From: Chondrus crispus
Taxonomy: Eukaryota; Rhodophyta; Florideophyceae; Gigartinales; Gigartinaceae
Length of the DNA stretch: 64,000 nt
Reading direction: 5' to 3'
Assembly (NCBI RefSeq): GCF_000350225.1
Contig: NW_005178626.1
Coordinates: 289,056 to 353,055, forward strand
Shown: positions 33,158 to 43,880 of the stretch, one piece after another
Position numbering within the stretch: position 1 is the first letter of the stretch
Layout of the letters: every line of letters begins with the position of its first letter
Made by a program: the position numbers and the translations under genes
Notes under the pieces: generated by a model
What the model was told of the DNA's origin: nothing
What the model saw: only the letters and a program-made list of their open reading frames with translations
The model's database searches: none

Positions 33158-35333
33158 TCACTCACGGCGTTGACGCTTGACAGAGGGCTCCGCTCCCCGC
33201 TCCGACGCGCTGGCGGGATCAGCATCGACTGAACCGTACGGTCTCTTCGCGGAAACCTGCTCGCTCAAGACGGCAAGGTGGTCCTGCGCCGCACGGATCC
33301 GCGCCATCGTCTCACTGCGCAGGAGATCCTCGCCAGTGTCGCGTTGGTGGATAGCGAACTGCAGGCCGGCCACCCGCGCCCTGAGCTTAGTCGCCTCGAC
33401 CAGCCAGGCGCGCGCGGACTCCAAATCCGCCGCGAGGGTGGTCGGTGCAGGAACACCCGCGTAGCCGCACTCCATCTGCAGAGCACGCAGGGCGGCCTGC
33501 GCGTCCGGGACCAAGACGGGGGCGTCGTCTGCCGGCGCCACACTCGGGGCTCCATCGGCCGCCACCGAGGGGGTCTGTGTCCCCGTCGCGGTCATTTCGC
33601 TGACGGGGAAGACGGCGGGGCCCGGCACCGATCCGGTAGCTACCGCAGGGAGGTTGTCCCCCGCGGGCTCGACAGTAGGAACCTCGCGAGGGGCCCCCAC
33701 CAGGGCGGGGTCCGTGACCGGCACTTCCATGACCGGCGTTCCCGTGGCCGGCGCTTCCGTGGTCGCAGGCGGTGAATCTGCAGTGATCGCGTCGCCCGCC
33801 GTAGGAGGCGTCGAGGGACCGACTGGAAGGCCATCCCCGAGGGCGGTGTCCCTCGGCATCGGTAGAACCGGCGCGGTCGACACGGGCAGAGACTCAACGG
33901 ACGGTTCGGCGGGAGTTCCGGCGGAGGCAACCGCGGCGCCCCACTCGTCACCGGAGGAGATGACCGCGCCGTACGACGGCGACCCGTCGTCCGGCAGGGG
34001 GTCGTACCAGTTGTCGACCTCCGCCGACGTACCATCCCAATGCGGCATCCGCAAGGAGCAGCCGCGGGCCCAACTATACCATACGAAGTCGCCGCGCTCT
34101 CGAAGGGACCAGTCCAACCGTTCGGAAAAATCGAGGATGGCCTCCACGCCAACTGGGTCGAACGACGTCCCCTCGAGGATGGCGGCCACCCCGACCGATC
34201 GGATGAGCTGCAAAAGCCCCGCCGATAACCGGAAGAGAGAGCTTCGCTCGCCGGGTTCGTTCCCGTTCCGGCTCGCCAGGCGAGGGTCCGGACACCTTGT
34301 GAAGAACGGGAGGCCGTCCCGTGCGGCGTGTAGGAAACACAGCAACGCCAGGACGGCCCACTCCAAGAGCAAGATGGCGTCGATCAGTCGACGCATCCCG
34401 GGCGTCGCCTCTCGCCCGAAGGAACCGTCCGGCATCCACAGCGCTGCGGCATACGCCAGCACGCTGGGGTGGGGACGCAGAGGTACTGTGGAGCTTCCAG
34501 ATTGCTCCAACCCTCCGGTAAGGCTGGGTATAGCTGCTCCCTAGCGCCCGTGGGCACGGCGAAGAATTCCGTCGTGTGCCACATGTGGAAGTAGGCATCG
34601 GCGCGGCGACACCGCAGCCGGCTCTCCTTGGCGGAATTCTCGCCCCACCGCACACGGTTGGCCACGCTGTACCACCGGTCGAACGGGCGGGGGAATGCCA
34701 CCAACTGCAAGTGGGGCTTGGGATCCACGTCCCGCCGAACCTCTCGAAGAGGCCGAACAACCGCGAATGGTACTGGTCCTCACCCGCACAGCGGATGTAC
34801 AGAAGATCCGAGCGGGAATCCGCCATTACGCGATGGGGCACGTGGGCCCAGCGGGTCCTCCAAGCGGCCGGGCGGTTATCTGGGCGGACTCGTCCGCGAG
34901 GGGAGGGCGTGCGGATACCCCGCCGCCTGGGGAAAGCCCCAAAACGAACGGCATCGGGGAAGGCCGTTCCGATGTAAGCCTCGACGGACATCGGCGGCTG
35001 CGCCTGTGAGGGGTTGCGACCACCCCGGGGAATCCGGTGGTCTAAGTCAGCCCCGGGCAATAAACTCCGAACGGCACCAACACCCGTCCGGAGCCAGCCG
35101 GATGGCGGAGCCTCTGTCGCCGGGGGCGTGGTCGCGTACGGGTCCGGCGGTACCGGGCGGTTACCCGCTCCGGCCGCCGCCTGCCCCGTGGCTACAACGT
35201 AGTCGGGGGACCGTCTCAGTACGGTCGTCTCGCCGACTTGGGGAGCCGGGGCTGAGCGCAGGGGGCGCGGCAGGGGACCCCGGACGGCGGGAGGGCCGCG
35301 CGAGGGAAGAACCCCCGCGCCCGAAGCCCGCAC
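33158..35333 (-). pseudogene. Large antisense gene inside gypsy A
   Basis: About 725 residues on the minus strand, in three successive frames that join smoothly. 35333 to ~34725 (MRASGAGVL..YIRCAGEDQYHSRLFGLFERFGG). ~34725 to ~34510 (DPKPHLQLVAFPRPFDRWYS, YFHMWHTTEFFAVPTGAREQ). ~34510 to 33158, 450 residues uninterrupted (LIDAILLLEWAVLALLCFLH, EAILDFSERLDWSLRERGDF, a Pro/Ala/Thr/Val-rich linker, a coiled coil, and a basic KRQRRE end). I recognise no domain. Some plant gypsy elements (Grande, RIRE2-like) are known to carry an antisense ORF at this place; this looks like an equivalent in an unrelated host. Natural-looking aromatic and hydrophobic content argues against chance, though high GC favours long open frames. 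Confidence 0.6.
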
Positions 35334-35751
35334 CCGCGGGGCTGCGATGCTCGCCGCAGGTTGGCCTACGGGGCCCGCCGCCAGCGACGGGTGAAAGGTA
35401 GGGACCGGCGCGGCTGGCTCCGTAGGGAGCTGAGCCTAAGGAGGGTGACCCCGCTCGGATGATCGGTTGTCCATGCGGGAGGAGGACAGGGGGATGAGAC
35501 GAGATGTAGAAGTGGAGATAGTGGGGTGCGTGGTTTGGGGTGATGTGGGAGAAAAAGAAAGCGTGAGGGGACCCATTGCCGCGCCAGGGGATCCGACGAG
35601 GTTAAATACCAAAAACTCCATAGGCTCCCCTATGGAGTTGGCCGTAGTCCGCCCGCGCCCCTGTGGTCGGCGCGGGCTCCCCCGTACGGATGGGACACCC
35701 GGCAAGCCGGTCATGTCAACCCCCAGCCGCGACGGGGACGTGTCGCGGAGT

Positions 35752-35762
35752 AAGGAAGGGGG
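35752..35762 (+). other. Polypurine tract of gypsy A
   Basis: AAGGAAGGGGG lies two bases before the 3' LTR, the plus-strand primer position. Confidence 0.7.
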
Positions 35763-35764
35763 TC

Positions 35765-36357
35765 TGTGGTACAATTCCACACCACGGCCCCCGGTGGGAG
35801 ATGAGAACCGCCTGGACGGGCGGTTACTACTGTAGTAATCGTGCACGCGCCCTCTGAAAGCACAGTAGTACCTCCACGGCGCACACGTGGCATAACTGTT
35901 GGCGCCGGTCGTGGCCACGGGAACACGTGTGCAACCCGTCCGGTAAGTAATTAGCAATTAGTGGTTAATGGTACAAATTAGCCAATTTAGTACAGTAGCT
36001 GGTATACCGTATGTAACAGTTACTGTAGCGGGACAGGTGTCCTGGCGTCCCACTGAGGGGTTAAGACCGGGGGCACCTGCCCCGTTCCAGTAAACGGGGG
36101 CAGACTCGCCTCCCTTCCCTTTACGGCTTTTTGGTAACTACGTCCGGATTTACCTCTAAGTCTCAGGCTTCTAACCCGTGACCGGCTGTGTGGTTATAGC
36201 ACCTCCACTCAGCTGCACGTCACCGGCCACGTGTGCCTTCCCTCTTTACGATTTCTTCTGATCGGTCCGCGCTCGCGTGGGTACCCCGCGTGGCGCGCTC
36301 CCTCACACTAATCCCCCCTTGTTTCCGAGTGGTCGGGACGTCGGTAGTTATACCACA
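35765..36357 (+). repeat. Gypsy A 3' LTR
   Basis: Starts TGTGGTACAA, ends ATACCACA; about 95% identical to the 5' LTR by eye, with the densest differences around 36310-36330. Confidence 0.9.
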
Positions 36358-37364
36358 GTTTCGTACCCGCTTGGCGTCGTGGTACTGCTTCTTGTACCGC
36401 CTTTTATCGTCCTGTGAGTAGGTAGGGCAATCATTCATGAAGTGCTTGCCGCTGCAGGTTGGATTGAGGCAATCCGAGAGTTTGCGTTTTCTTTTGTTCG
36501 CCGAGAAGTCTGATCGCATTGGATCTGCCTCCCGCATACGCTTCCGTGGGTTTTCATGTGGGCGGCCAAAACGAGAACGCGGAACACTCGGGGACACGCG
36601 TTGCTTGCTGCGCGCAGTTCGAATGCCCTCATTGCCAGAGTCAGTGTCCTCATCCTTACTACATTACTGGTATATAGTGACCACGTCATGGCGATCAAGT
36701 GCTTGGGCTTCCGTACCAAGCTCCTACACAAATGCGCGGAAATCTCTACCGAATCCCTCCTCCTTCTTTAGGCGAACTATAAGCTTCATGCGAGCTCTGA
36801 GCTGAGGATGGGAGATATGTGTCATAATGTGCTGCACAGCAAGCCTCGTTTGCTTGCTGACAAACTCGTCATAACCGCACTTCTGGAGCGTAGAGGCGTA
36901 CTTTAAGCACAGCCTCCAGACTTGTCCCTCCAGAGTGCATGCTGTGCCACGCCTCTCCGTGGAAACGTGGCGTAGCTCGCGTTCCAGAAACGCAAGATCG
37001 TAGTCGGAGGGGGGACCTTGGAGTGCGTTTCGACGCAGTTCTTTAGGTCCTGTTCTGTGATGTCATCAGTATCCGATGCTGGCACCCATCCAGCGACTAC
37101 GAAAAGCTCAAGGATGGCGTTCGAAACAGAGTTGCGGTAGGAGGCCAGGGGCATCTTCACTGTACAGTCAGCGTTTTTCTCTTCAACCAGGCGTTCGTAG
37201 ACCTCTCTTCTCCGAGCAAACAAAACGAAGTCCGATGTAGATATGTCTGTGTGACCGGGTGCCTCAACGGACTCCACGATTGCCTGCTTCACGCAACCAG
37301 ACGGCCTACAATCAGATTGAATGTGGTCCATATCCCTCGGCCTCTTCTGAGTTGGACAGCTCAA
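36358..37364 (-). pseudogene. Element D gag, interrupted by gypsy A
   Basis: Minus-strand pieces 37364-36903 (helix-rich: VKMPLASYRNSVSNAILELF, TEQDLKNCVETHSKV) and 36597-36358 form a Gag. The latter has a basic linker and a zinc knuckle CLNPTCSGKHFMNDC (CX4CX3HX4C) at 36427-36471. Between them several frames are needed. The protein runs into the gypsy A 3' LTR at KRVRN and resumes on the other side at 24651, showing that gypsy A inserted here. Family is probably gypsy-like, judging from the linker seen at 24509-24651. The upstream LTR was not found. Confidence 0.6.
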
Positions 37365-37850
37365 GCAAGGAATTTCTCACTGCGGTACTAATCGCGCGGG
37401 TAATTACTGTGGCAACCGGCGAGTTCGAAGTTCCTCGCGAGCGGGCGTGGACGACGTCGGCGGGCGAGGGAAGCGCGCGCGCAGGGAGGAAGCGAGGAAG
37501 AGGGTCTCTCTGAAGGGCGGCTCCGTTGGCGATGCTCCCCGAACCGATGATCCCCCGCCTCTGGGGATCTGTCGGGCGCTGCCTTTATTATTGCAAGGCT
37601 AACTGTCGCGCGCAGTAGTGGCATTTCGCTTCGCTCTTGAAACGAAAGTCTGGCAGGCGCCGCTCTGTGTCTCACAGCACTGGGCCCTTGGCCGGGCCAT
37701 CGGTGTGCCTGACACGACGGAGGCCTCCCTCGCACTACACCTCTGGCCTTCACGCATCTGGTCGCCTGGAGTAGACCAGAGCGCCCTTGCGCGCGACGAA
37801 CGTCGACCGGATGCGATCGACGAAGAGCCGCAGCGCGACGCAGGTTGGTA
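37365..37850. other. Unassigned stretch upstream of element D gag
   Basis: GC-rich, with overlapping frames on both strands but no recognised protein. It may contain the leader or LTR of element D. The edge at 37851 is the start of the large repeat copy 2. Confidence 0.4.
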
Positions 37851-38663
37851 CACCTTCGCTTCTGCATGTGCTACTCTTTGCCCATCATCCTTCCTCTTTA
37901 CGATTCAATCTTGCACTTCTCTCCCGATGTCTGCTTCCTCTGTATATATGTGTGTTCCCTCATTCGCACATCTTAATCTATCTACGCGACCCTTCCGCCT
38001 CAATGGAAGACTCCGGAAATCACCAAGCGTAAATTGATTCGTATTTTTTGCGATTAAAGCATGCCAACACGGAATTTTGTGTCGTATCAAACGCACGATT
38101 GCTCCCAAAGCACCACCCCCTTGGAAGCGGCACTAGAACTTGTACCAAATCACAAATCTGCACAGGACATCAACGCAGCCACTCCGATTCCAGAACTGAA
38201 TTCCCCTAGCGGTTTCATGCTGTCCAGATCGCATCCGAGAAACTCTACTGCACTAAGCCGCAGACCACTCTACATCGAGCTGCGATCTTTCCGCTTCCAT
38301 CTCTACTTTCCCTCGCTTTGTCTCCACCTTTGCACCCCCCGTGTGTCACCTAAATCTCGGCGTTGTCGCCGCAGTCCCCTTTTTCCCCGCGCGCCACAAT
38401 GTCACTGCGACTCATGAAGTTCAAGGTAATTTATCCGGCAAAGTAGTCTGCTACTGTATCAATTTGTTTTTTCCGCGGTCATGTCGGAAATCTTCGTATC
38501 AAAAGCCGCCGCGGTAGTATAATAATACGTGCACTATTTTGCTATTTCCGGAGACCTCCAATAGACACAGGCCATAAACATTGTATTCACCCAAAGTGCA
38601 AGTCTGCATTAAAACATCACACTGCTTACACGTGCACAGCAGTCTAAATATTCACAACAGTAC

Positions 38664-38755
38664 TACAAAAGGGCCCCTCCCTCACCGGTGAGTAACACGT
38701 GAGTAGGGCAACGCTGACGGAGGAGAAAAAATAGTTGCTTTCTCCGAGGCTAGTA
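38664..38755. repeat. Short dispersed repeat R2, copy c
   Basis: GGGCCCCTCCCTCACCGGTG..GGGCAACGCTGACGGAGGAG..TTGCTTTCTCCGAGGCTAGT; matches 9796-9875 and part of 4441-4510. Confidence 0.6.
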
Positions 38756-39209
38756 GAGCTAGGCGTCGACGGAGCTCCTTTTCATTTAAGACAACTCAAA
38801 AAAATGAAAGCAGTAAATCGCACTCTGGCCTCCGCCCCTATTCTGCAAAGAAAAGAAGAGGGCCGTGCGACAAACGGCCCAATTCCCCTCCCGAACTTTC
38901 TTCTTTCCAGGCCGGGTCGCAGACGGCGTACTGTACGCGGACCAATAATAACCCCGGCTACGTTTAGTTAGTACATTAGTAGCGATTCTACATATGCTAG
39001 TCATCCTGGTGGACCGCAATAGGGCGGGCAATAAATGCCAATTTACGAAATCTATAAAATGTCGTGACATTCCGGCCAGCCATAGTGACACTTGACCTTT
39101 GCAACCTACCCGTTTCTTACAGCCCCACAGCAGGATACCAAGTGGACTCGAGTGCTTGATATCCTCAAGTAGCTTCTCTCTCGATTATTCTACAGACTTC
39201 ATTCTGCAT

Positions 39210-39852
39210 TGTAGTATAACCCTCCATGGGGCTTTTTAGTTAGATTAGATCAACAACGAGATCCAATACTGTAGAGCCCGATACTCTACAGTACTACTGC
39301 GCGTGTACACGTGTACCGCGCTAAACGGAAGCGCACACACGCACATGTACTGTCAGCCACGATGGCTGACAGTATTACAGTACGGTCCGATCTGTACTAC
39401 AGTAGTCCACTGGAGTATTTCGGTACTGAAGTGTTATAGATTGTTTTGTATATTAAATATGGAGCGGACTGGCGGTGGTGGAAGAGGAAAAGGACGGAAT
39501 TGTCACCCACTGACCGTTAATGTCCGACTTCCCGCTTATTCTAAGGTAACGCTCGCTAATTACCTTAGAGCGGCACCGAGCTCGGGTTGAGGACGGGCGC
39601 CGTACGCACACGAGCCGGCTCCGCCTCTGCCCGTCGGTACTGGATGGTTACTTACTGCCGCCGCGCCGGCGCGTCGAGGCGTCGAACCGCTCGCGCGTAC
39701 CGACGTCCTCCCCGTTCCCGCTCTGCCACTCTACCCGGGCCCACTGCCCGGTGCCGTTTGCTGGTGTCCGGCTTTACCCCCGTCTTCCCGATCGACAAGG
39801 GTCTGGGTCGAACTGTTCATACACTCCTATCGCTAGGAGTGTTTATGCGACA
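39210..39852. repeat. Solo LTR with 5-bp target duplication
   Basis: Copy 1 reads CTGCATGTCC without interruption. Here a 643-bp segment starting TGTAGTATAACC and ending GTTTATGCGACA is inserted, flanked on both sides by TGCAT (39205-39209 and 39853-39857). TG..CA ends plus a 5-bp duplication fit an LTR left after recombination between the two LTRs. It does not match the LTRs of gypsy A or copia B. It is rich in TACTGTA/TACAGTA strings. Confidence 0.85.
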
Positions 39853-40017
39853 TGCATGTCCTATATGCAAGTCATCCGTGTACGATTTCTTGTCGAAGCT
39901 TGTTCTATTGTATCGCCTTTGAAATCCTCTGTGGAAACACAGTGAAATCCATATATCTGAAAGAGTACGCCACAAATGATGAGCTCTCTACAACACAATC
40001 TCACCAATTGCAAATCT

Positions 40018-40478
40018 CTAGTGTCTATTGGACCTTTCTCCTCATACGACGGCATTATTGGACCTACTTTATTCTTGACTTGCGCTTCCTCGACAAGAAT
40101 GAAAAAGATACTCGCGCTACTGCACTTAACTTCTGACATGGTCACGGAAACAACTTTGTGAGAATTGCATATTCTTCCTGGTCGTTTTTAGATATGTCTG
40201 GAAAAGAAGCTTTGTTGAACCACCTTAAACCGCATGTAAAATAACTTTGACACCCAAAACCCCAGTTTAAAAAGGAATATGTGCTCAATCTGCATCGCAT
40301 TCTTAATCTTTCTGAGTATTTAAAGCTGCTCTCCGGGAGTTCTGCAAGATCTTAATGCCGAAAACAAGTGCGTCAAGGAAATACTGTCCAAGATAGCCTT
40401 TTAATGTTCAATTTAATTATATATTGTTGCAAAGAGCTGTCCTCATATGAGAACAAGCCCCGGTCGGATGGACACTCG
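40018..40478. mobile_element. MITE family 1, copy d
   Basis: Orthologous position to 5116-5580. Left end CTAGTGTCTATTGGAC intact; right end GTCGGATGGACACTCG has CTAG mutated to CTCG. It was present before the large repeat duplicated. Confidence 0.75.
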
Positions 40479-41059
40479 ACGACAAATGTCCTCGTATGAG
40501 GTCACTTTTCAACTTATTTTTTCCCGACTTGTGCTTTCTCAACAACGAGGAAAAGATACTCTCGCCACCGCAGTTAAGTTCTGCGTTGCGGAAGTGTGGA
40601 ATTTGGTGAGATCTGCACGTCTTTTCCAGCCATTTTTAGAATGCCTTAAAAAAGGAGCCTTTTTGCCTGACCGGAAAATGTTATATGCTGAATGCTGGAA
40701 CAAGAATCTGGTACCTCCGTTGACTCGTCATCGCTCCGTCCTACGTCTACTTATAAAGTTCTCTGCAGTGTAATGCGACTCCGGACTGTGCGATCTGTCA
40801 CTGATATCTTCGAAACCAAAACGCCTGTTTAAATTGTCACCCGCGTATTAAAACTACACCACATTCTTAGTCTTTCTGTGAATTCACAACTGTCATCCCG
40901 ATGTTTTGCAAGATCTTATTGCCGAGGGTACGTACGCTAAAGAAATTGCGTCCGAACTGACTTTATAAAGTGTCGATTTAATTTATTTTTTGCAAATAGA
41001 AGCTGGCCCCATATGACGCTATCCTTGACCTCACATGGGGCAAATCGCTTATCGTCTAG
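40475..41059. mobile_element. MITE family 2, copy b
   Basis: Counterpart of 5577-6051, starting CTCGACGACAAATGTCCTCG and ending ATCGTCTAG. It carries an extra 113 bp at 40692-40804 flanked by CTGA on each side. Confidence 0.7.
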
Positions 41060-41445
41060 ACATCCTCTAGCTTGAGAGAGGCAGCTAGTAGCTAGTGTAC
41101 AACTGTGCCACAACATTGTGCAACTGCAGCCCAAAAAATTAAAATAGAAAGCAAAACGATCGTTGTTGCACACGTGCGGATAAATTTGGTTTTATGCTAG
41201 ACCCCAACGCGCAGAAGTATGAAAGTAACACACGCTCGCACACAATGGCGTTCCGAACAAGAGATCGCTCTCGCGACCAGACGTGGGCGAAGGCCCATAC
41301 GCAGGTTGCGCGATGATGTGGAGTGGTGATTGGTCTCCCTCCAAGTGGAGGTGACCAGCGGGGAAGCCCCATGTCGTGGTCTGTGTTCTGTGTTAGCTCG
41401 AGTTCGGGGGTGTTGCTGTGGATGTGGCGATGCTGCGATGCTTGA
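41060..41445. other. Copy-2-specific insert without recognised gene
   Basis: Replaces the MITE pair of copy 1. The first bases include CTAG strings (GTCTAGACATCCTCTAG), suggesting reshuffling at MITE borders. No coding signature. Confidence 0.4.
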
Positions 41446-41936
41446 GGTATGAGAGGGGAAGGATACTAAGGATACTGGACCACAGTTAGCTCTCAGGAGC
41501 ATTATTTAGATCGGCGGCGACGGCCGCTCTATCACCTCGCGCCCCCGGGTTGTGAGAACATAGCATCGTCAAGAGTCGTTCTCTACTGTGCTCGCCCCTC
41601 GGCGTTCAGCCGAAGTTCCCGCGTTGACAGCCCCTGCCGCCACAGCAACGACAGGGCCTAATGAGTGTGACGATGGAGGGGCGGTTTCGAACGAAACTAA
41701 TGATCACTACGTGGTCTCGGCGTTAGCCGGGATCTACAAGGGTGGGCGCGGTTTGGTAGCCCGCGTCAACTTCACCTTTCTCTAACTCTCTTTTGCTTGC
41801 CTCGAGACCAGATTGACAGTTGCTGTTGGTTTACCTTTTGCCTCTTGCCCCCTTCCCCTTGCTTCTCCCCCTCCTCAACCCGTGGAGCCTTCTCTTTTTA
41901 TCGCCGCCCCCGGGCCTCTAGAAAGTTCCAGCACTC

Positions 41937-43667
41937 ATGAGTTGCATGAAAACCCGAACACACGACCCCCTTCTCCCCGTACACCTTGGAAATAACCTTA
42001 GGGCACACCGATTCAGAGCTGTGAATAAGCGAGCAAAAATGAGAGGAAAGCTCCAGTTCAAAAAGAACATGGGAGACAATGATTCAGCGATCTTGGATAA
42101 TGTGGAAAGCCAGGACAGAGTTCTATCTGAGAAGGGGTGCGCTGCCTGCGGCCCAGAGCCGGCCGTCGCGAGCAATAAGGGTCTTGACCGGACCAAGATG
42201 CCTTTCACGGGAACAGGAAGAAGAAGAACATTGCAGCTGGTGACTTAAGCGGTCCTGACGGCATTGTACGTGGTTAGAAAGCTCGGATTGTGCTTGATGA
42301 ATGGGATTACATCACGGCTATTTCCCTTCCTGGCCCTCGGTGAATGGGCGCTTCTTCAGGTAATATTATTCGTAGTGAGGAGATTCCAGAGGAGCAACTG
42401 GAAACGAACGATAGAAGACGCTATATTGGACTGGGCTGTAATGCGGGTTTATTTGGGTTATCTGACTATAGCCTGCATTTGTGTCCTGGCAGATACTGTA
42501 ACTTGTATTTCGGATCGGATCTACCAGCGCTTGTAATATATTTTATCGTATACCCTTTAGAGTGGATCTCGTTCGACTACTTCAGATTGGGCGATCTCAT
42601 TAGCGACCTGGTGCTGCTTAGTCATCGATGTGCTAGAAGGGCGGGTTAACAGAGCGTACATCAGGTCCTTGAGAATAACTACCGTCTTCCGGCTGGGGTG
42701 GTCGTTGTACAGAGTTGCTGCGGGCCACGCTGACTTACGAAGAAAAAGCAATTTTGGTGGCGGGATAGCCAGGCTGGTTAAGATTTTCACAGAAACATGC
42801 TACTCTGCGAGTGAAGATGAAGAGAATAGCAGATGTCGTACTATAGTGGCATGGAAAGCACCCGAGAGGCGGGGGTTCGGGGTTTTGGACGCTAGGGAAT
42901 TCATCACGCGTACCCTATCCAAAGGCTGCGTTTATGACGGAGATGCCTACGCAGCCTCTCCAGTTTTCAATGTGTACATCTCAACATTAATAAATGCTGT
43001 CAATCTTATAGCTTTCGGGATTTAAGGCAAGGTCGAGGGCCCATTCGGCGAACTAGTGTTTCAATTTACATGGAATAATGTTATGCAGACGGTCGAAGGT
43101 GTCGGAATTACATTCTTTTTAATTATCTCTGTCATGGCCATCATGTTCCCTAAGACGACCAGAGCTCACTTGACTTACAAAGTGATCCTCGTAGATTGCA
43201 GGTCTATGAAAAGATGGGGAGCTATGTTCTGGGGCGTATCCGCTGAAGAAATCAATGCGTGTGTTGAGGAGGTCGGACCCGGTCAACTCCAGTTATAGAG
43301 AAACGGGACGGGCTGTTACATGGGTCAAGGTGCAGTAGGTGGATCCAATGAGCCGGGAGTTAATCTTTGCACAAGGAAGAAATACCTTGACGAAAAGTGG
43401 GGCGAGGAGTTCTCCGCAGGCCTCGTCGGGGAGGTAGTGGCCGACGCCCCAGGCGAGCCGGTATTCCACGTTGGTACGGGTAGCCGAAGATTAGGAGAAT
43501 TCCACGACGACATGCTAGTGGGGGGTAAACCTGCGTTGCGTCTGATCGATGGTAAAGTCCACGATCGAGCAACCGGACTGCCCGATCTACGCCTCAAGGC
43601 ATACGATCAAAGTCGTGTCCGCGCAGGATTCAAGAAATTAAGAAACGCACTGGACATGAGACAGTAA
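41937..43667 (+). pseudogene. Unknown multi-pass membrane protein, copy 2, broken
   Basis: Homologous to 7510-8991. The start could be ATG 41937 or 41946, giving a longer N-terminus than copy 1. In-frame stops replace Tyr near 42246, follow GI at 43023 and follow LQL at about 43297. A five-base insertion at about 42495 (TA to TACTGTA) shifts the frame in the third membrane segment. The C-terminal part from 43320 is open to 43667 and shows the intact protein end (KLRNALDMRQ) that copy 1 loses. Membrane segments 4 and 5 differ strongly from copy 1 whereas the segment before them is almost identical. Confidence 0.8.
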
Positions 43668-43734
43668 CATGGGCTGCATTTTGCAGAATGATCAGAGAAC
43701 GTAGGGTGTCAGAAGGGTGCGCCTAGTGGCCGGC

Positions 43735-43880
43735 ATCAAAGCATCGTCAAAACATATTATAATATATCCTAGACCCGGCAGTCTCCAAGATTGATTATTC
43801 GATAGTCACTAGCATGAAAGATAAATAGTCCGGATTATCTAGTATAATAATATCATATGTGGCCTGTTCAAAGTCTCAAC
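43735..43880. other. Right-hand flank of the hAT transposase
   Basis: AT-rich sequence between the large repeat and the hAT C-terminus. It probably holds the hAT element end, but no inverted repeat partner could be found because copia B cut the other side. Confidence 0.35.

Larger units (their letters stand above)
24652..36357 (+). mobile_element. Ty3/gypsy chromovirus-type retrotransposon (gypsy A), 11.7 kb
   Basis: Two LTRs of about 594 bp (24652-25245, 35765-36357) start TGTGRTACAATT and end TTATACCACA. Flanking GTTTT and GTTTC form a 5-bp target duplication with one mismatch. Order gag, protease, RT, RNase H, integrase, chromodomain places it in Ty3/gypsy, chromovirus branch. It has an extra 3.7 kb between pol and the 3' LTR containing a large antisense gene. 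The LTRs differ at roughly 29 positions by eye (about 95% identity), so the insertion is not recent. Gag and pol carry several stops. Confidence 0.92.
37851..43734 (+). repeat. Large dispersed repeat with membrane-protein gene, copy 2
   Basis: Second copy of 3848-9172, same orientation. Inserts relative to copy 1: about 150 bp near 38101-38250, about 180 bp near 38520-38700, the solo LTR at 39210-39852, 113 bp at 40692-40804 flanked by CTGA, and unrelated sequence at 41060-41445 in place of two MITEs. Similarity is lowest in the middle of the gene and highest over the last ~400 bp. Confidence 0.75.

Noticed and set aside
33654..34544. 296-residue plus-strand frame in gypsy A
   Set aside because: Exactly overlaps the antisense gene; its sequence is Ser/Gly/Thr/Pro-biased as expected for the complement of a GC-rich coding frame.
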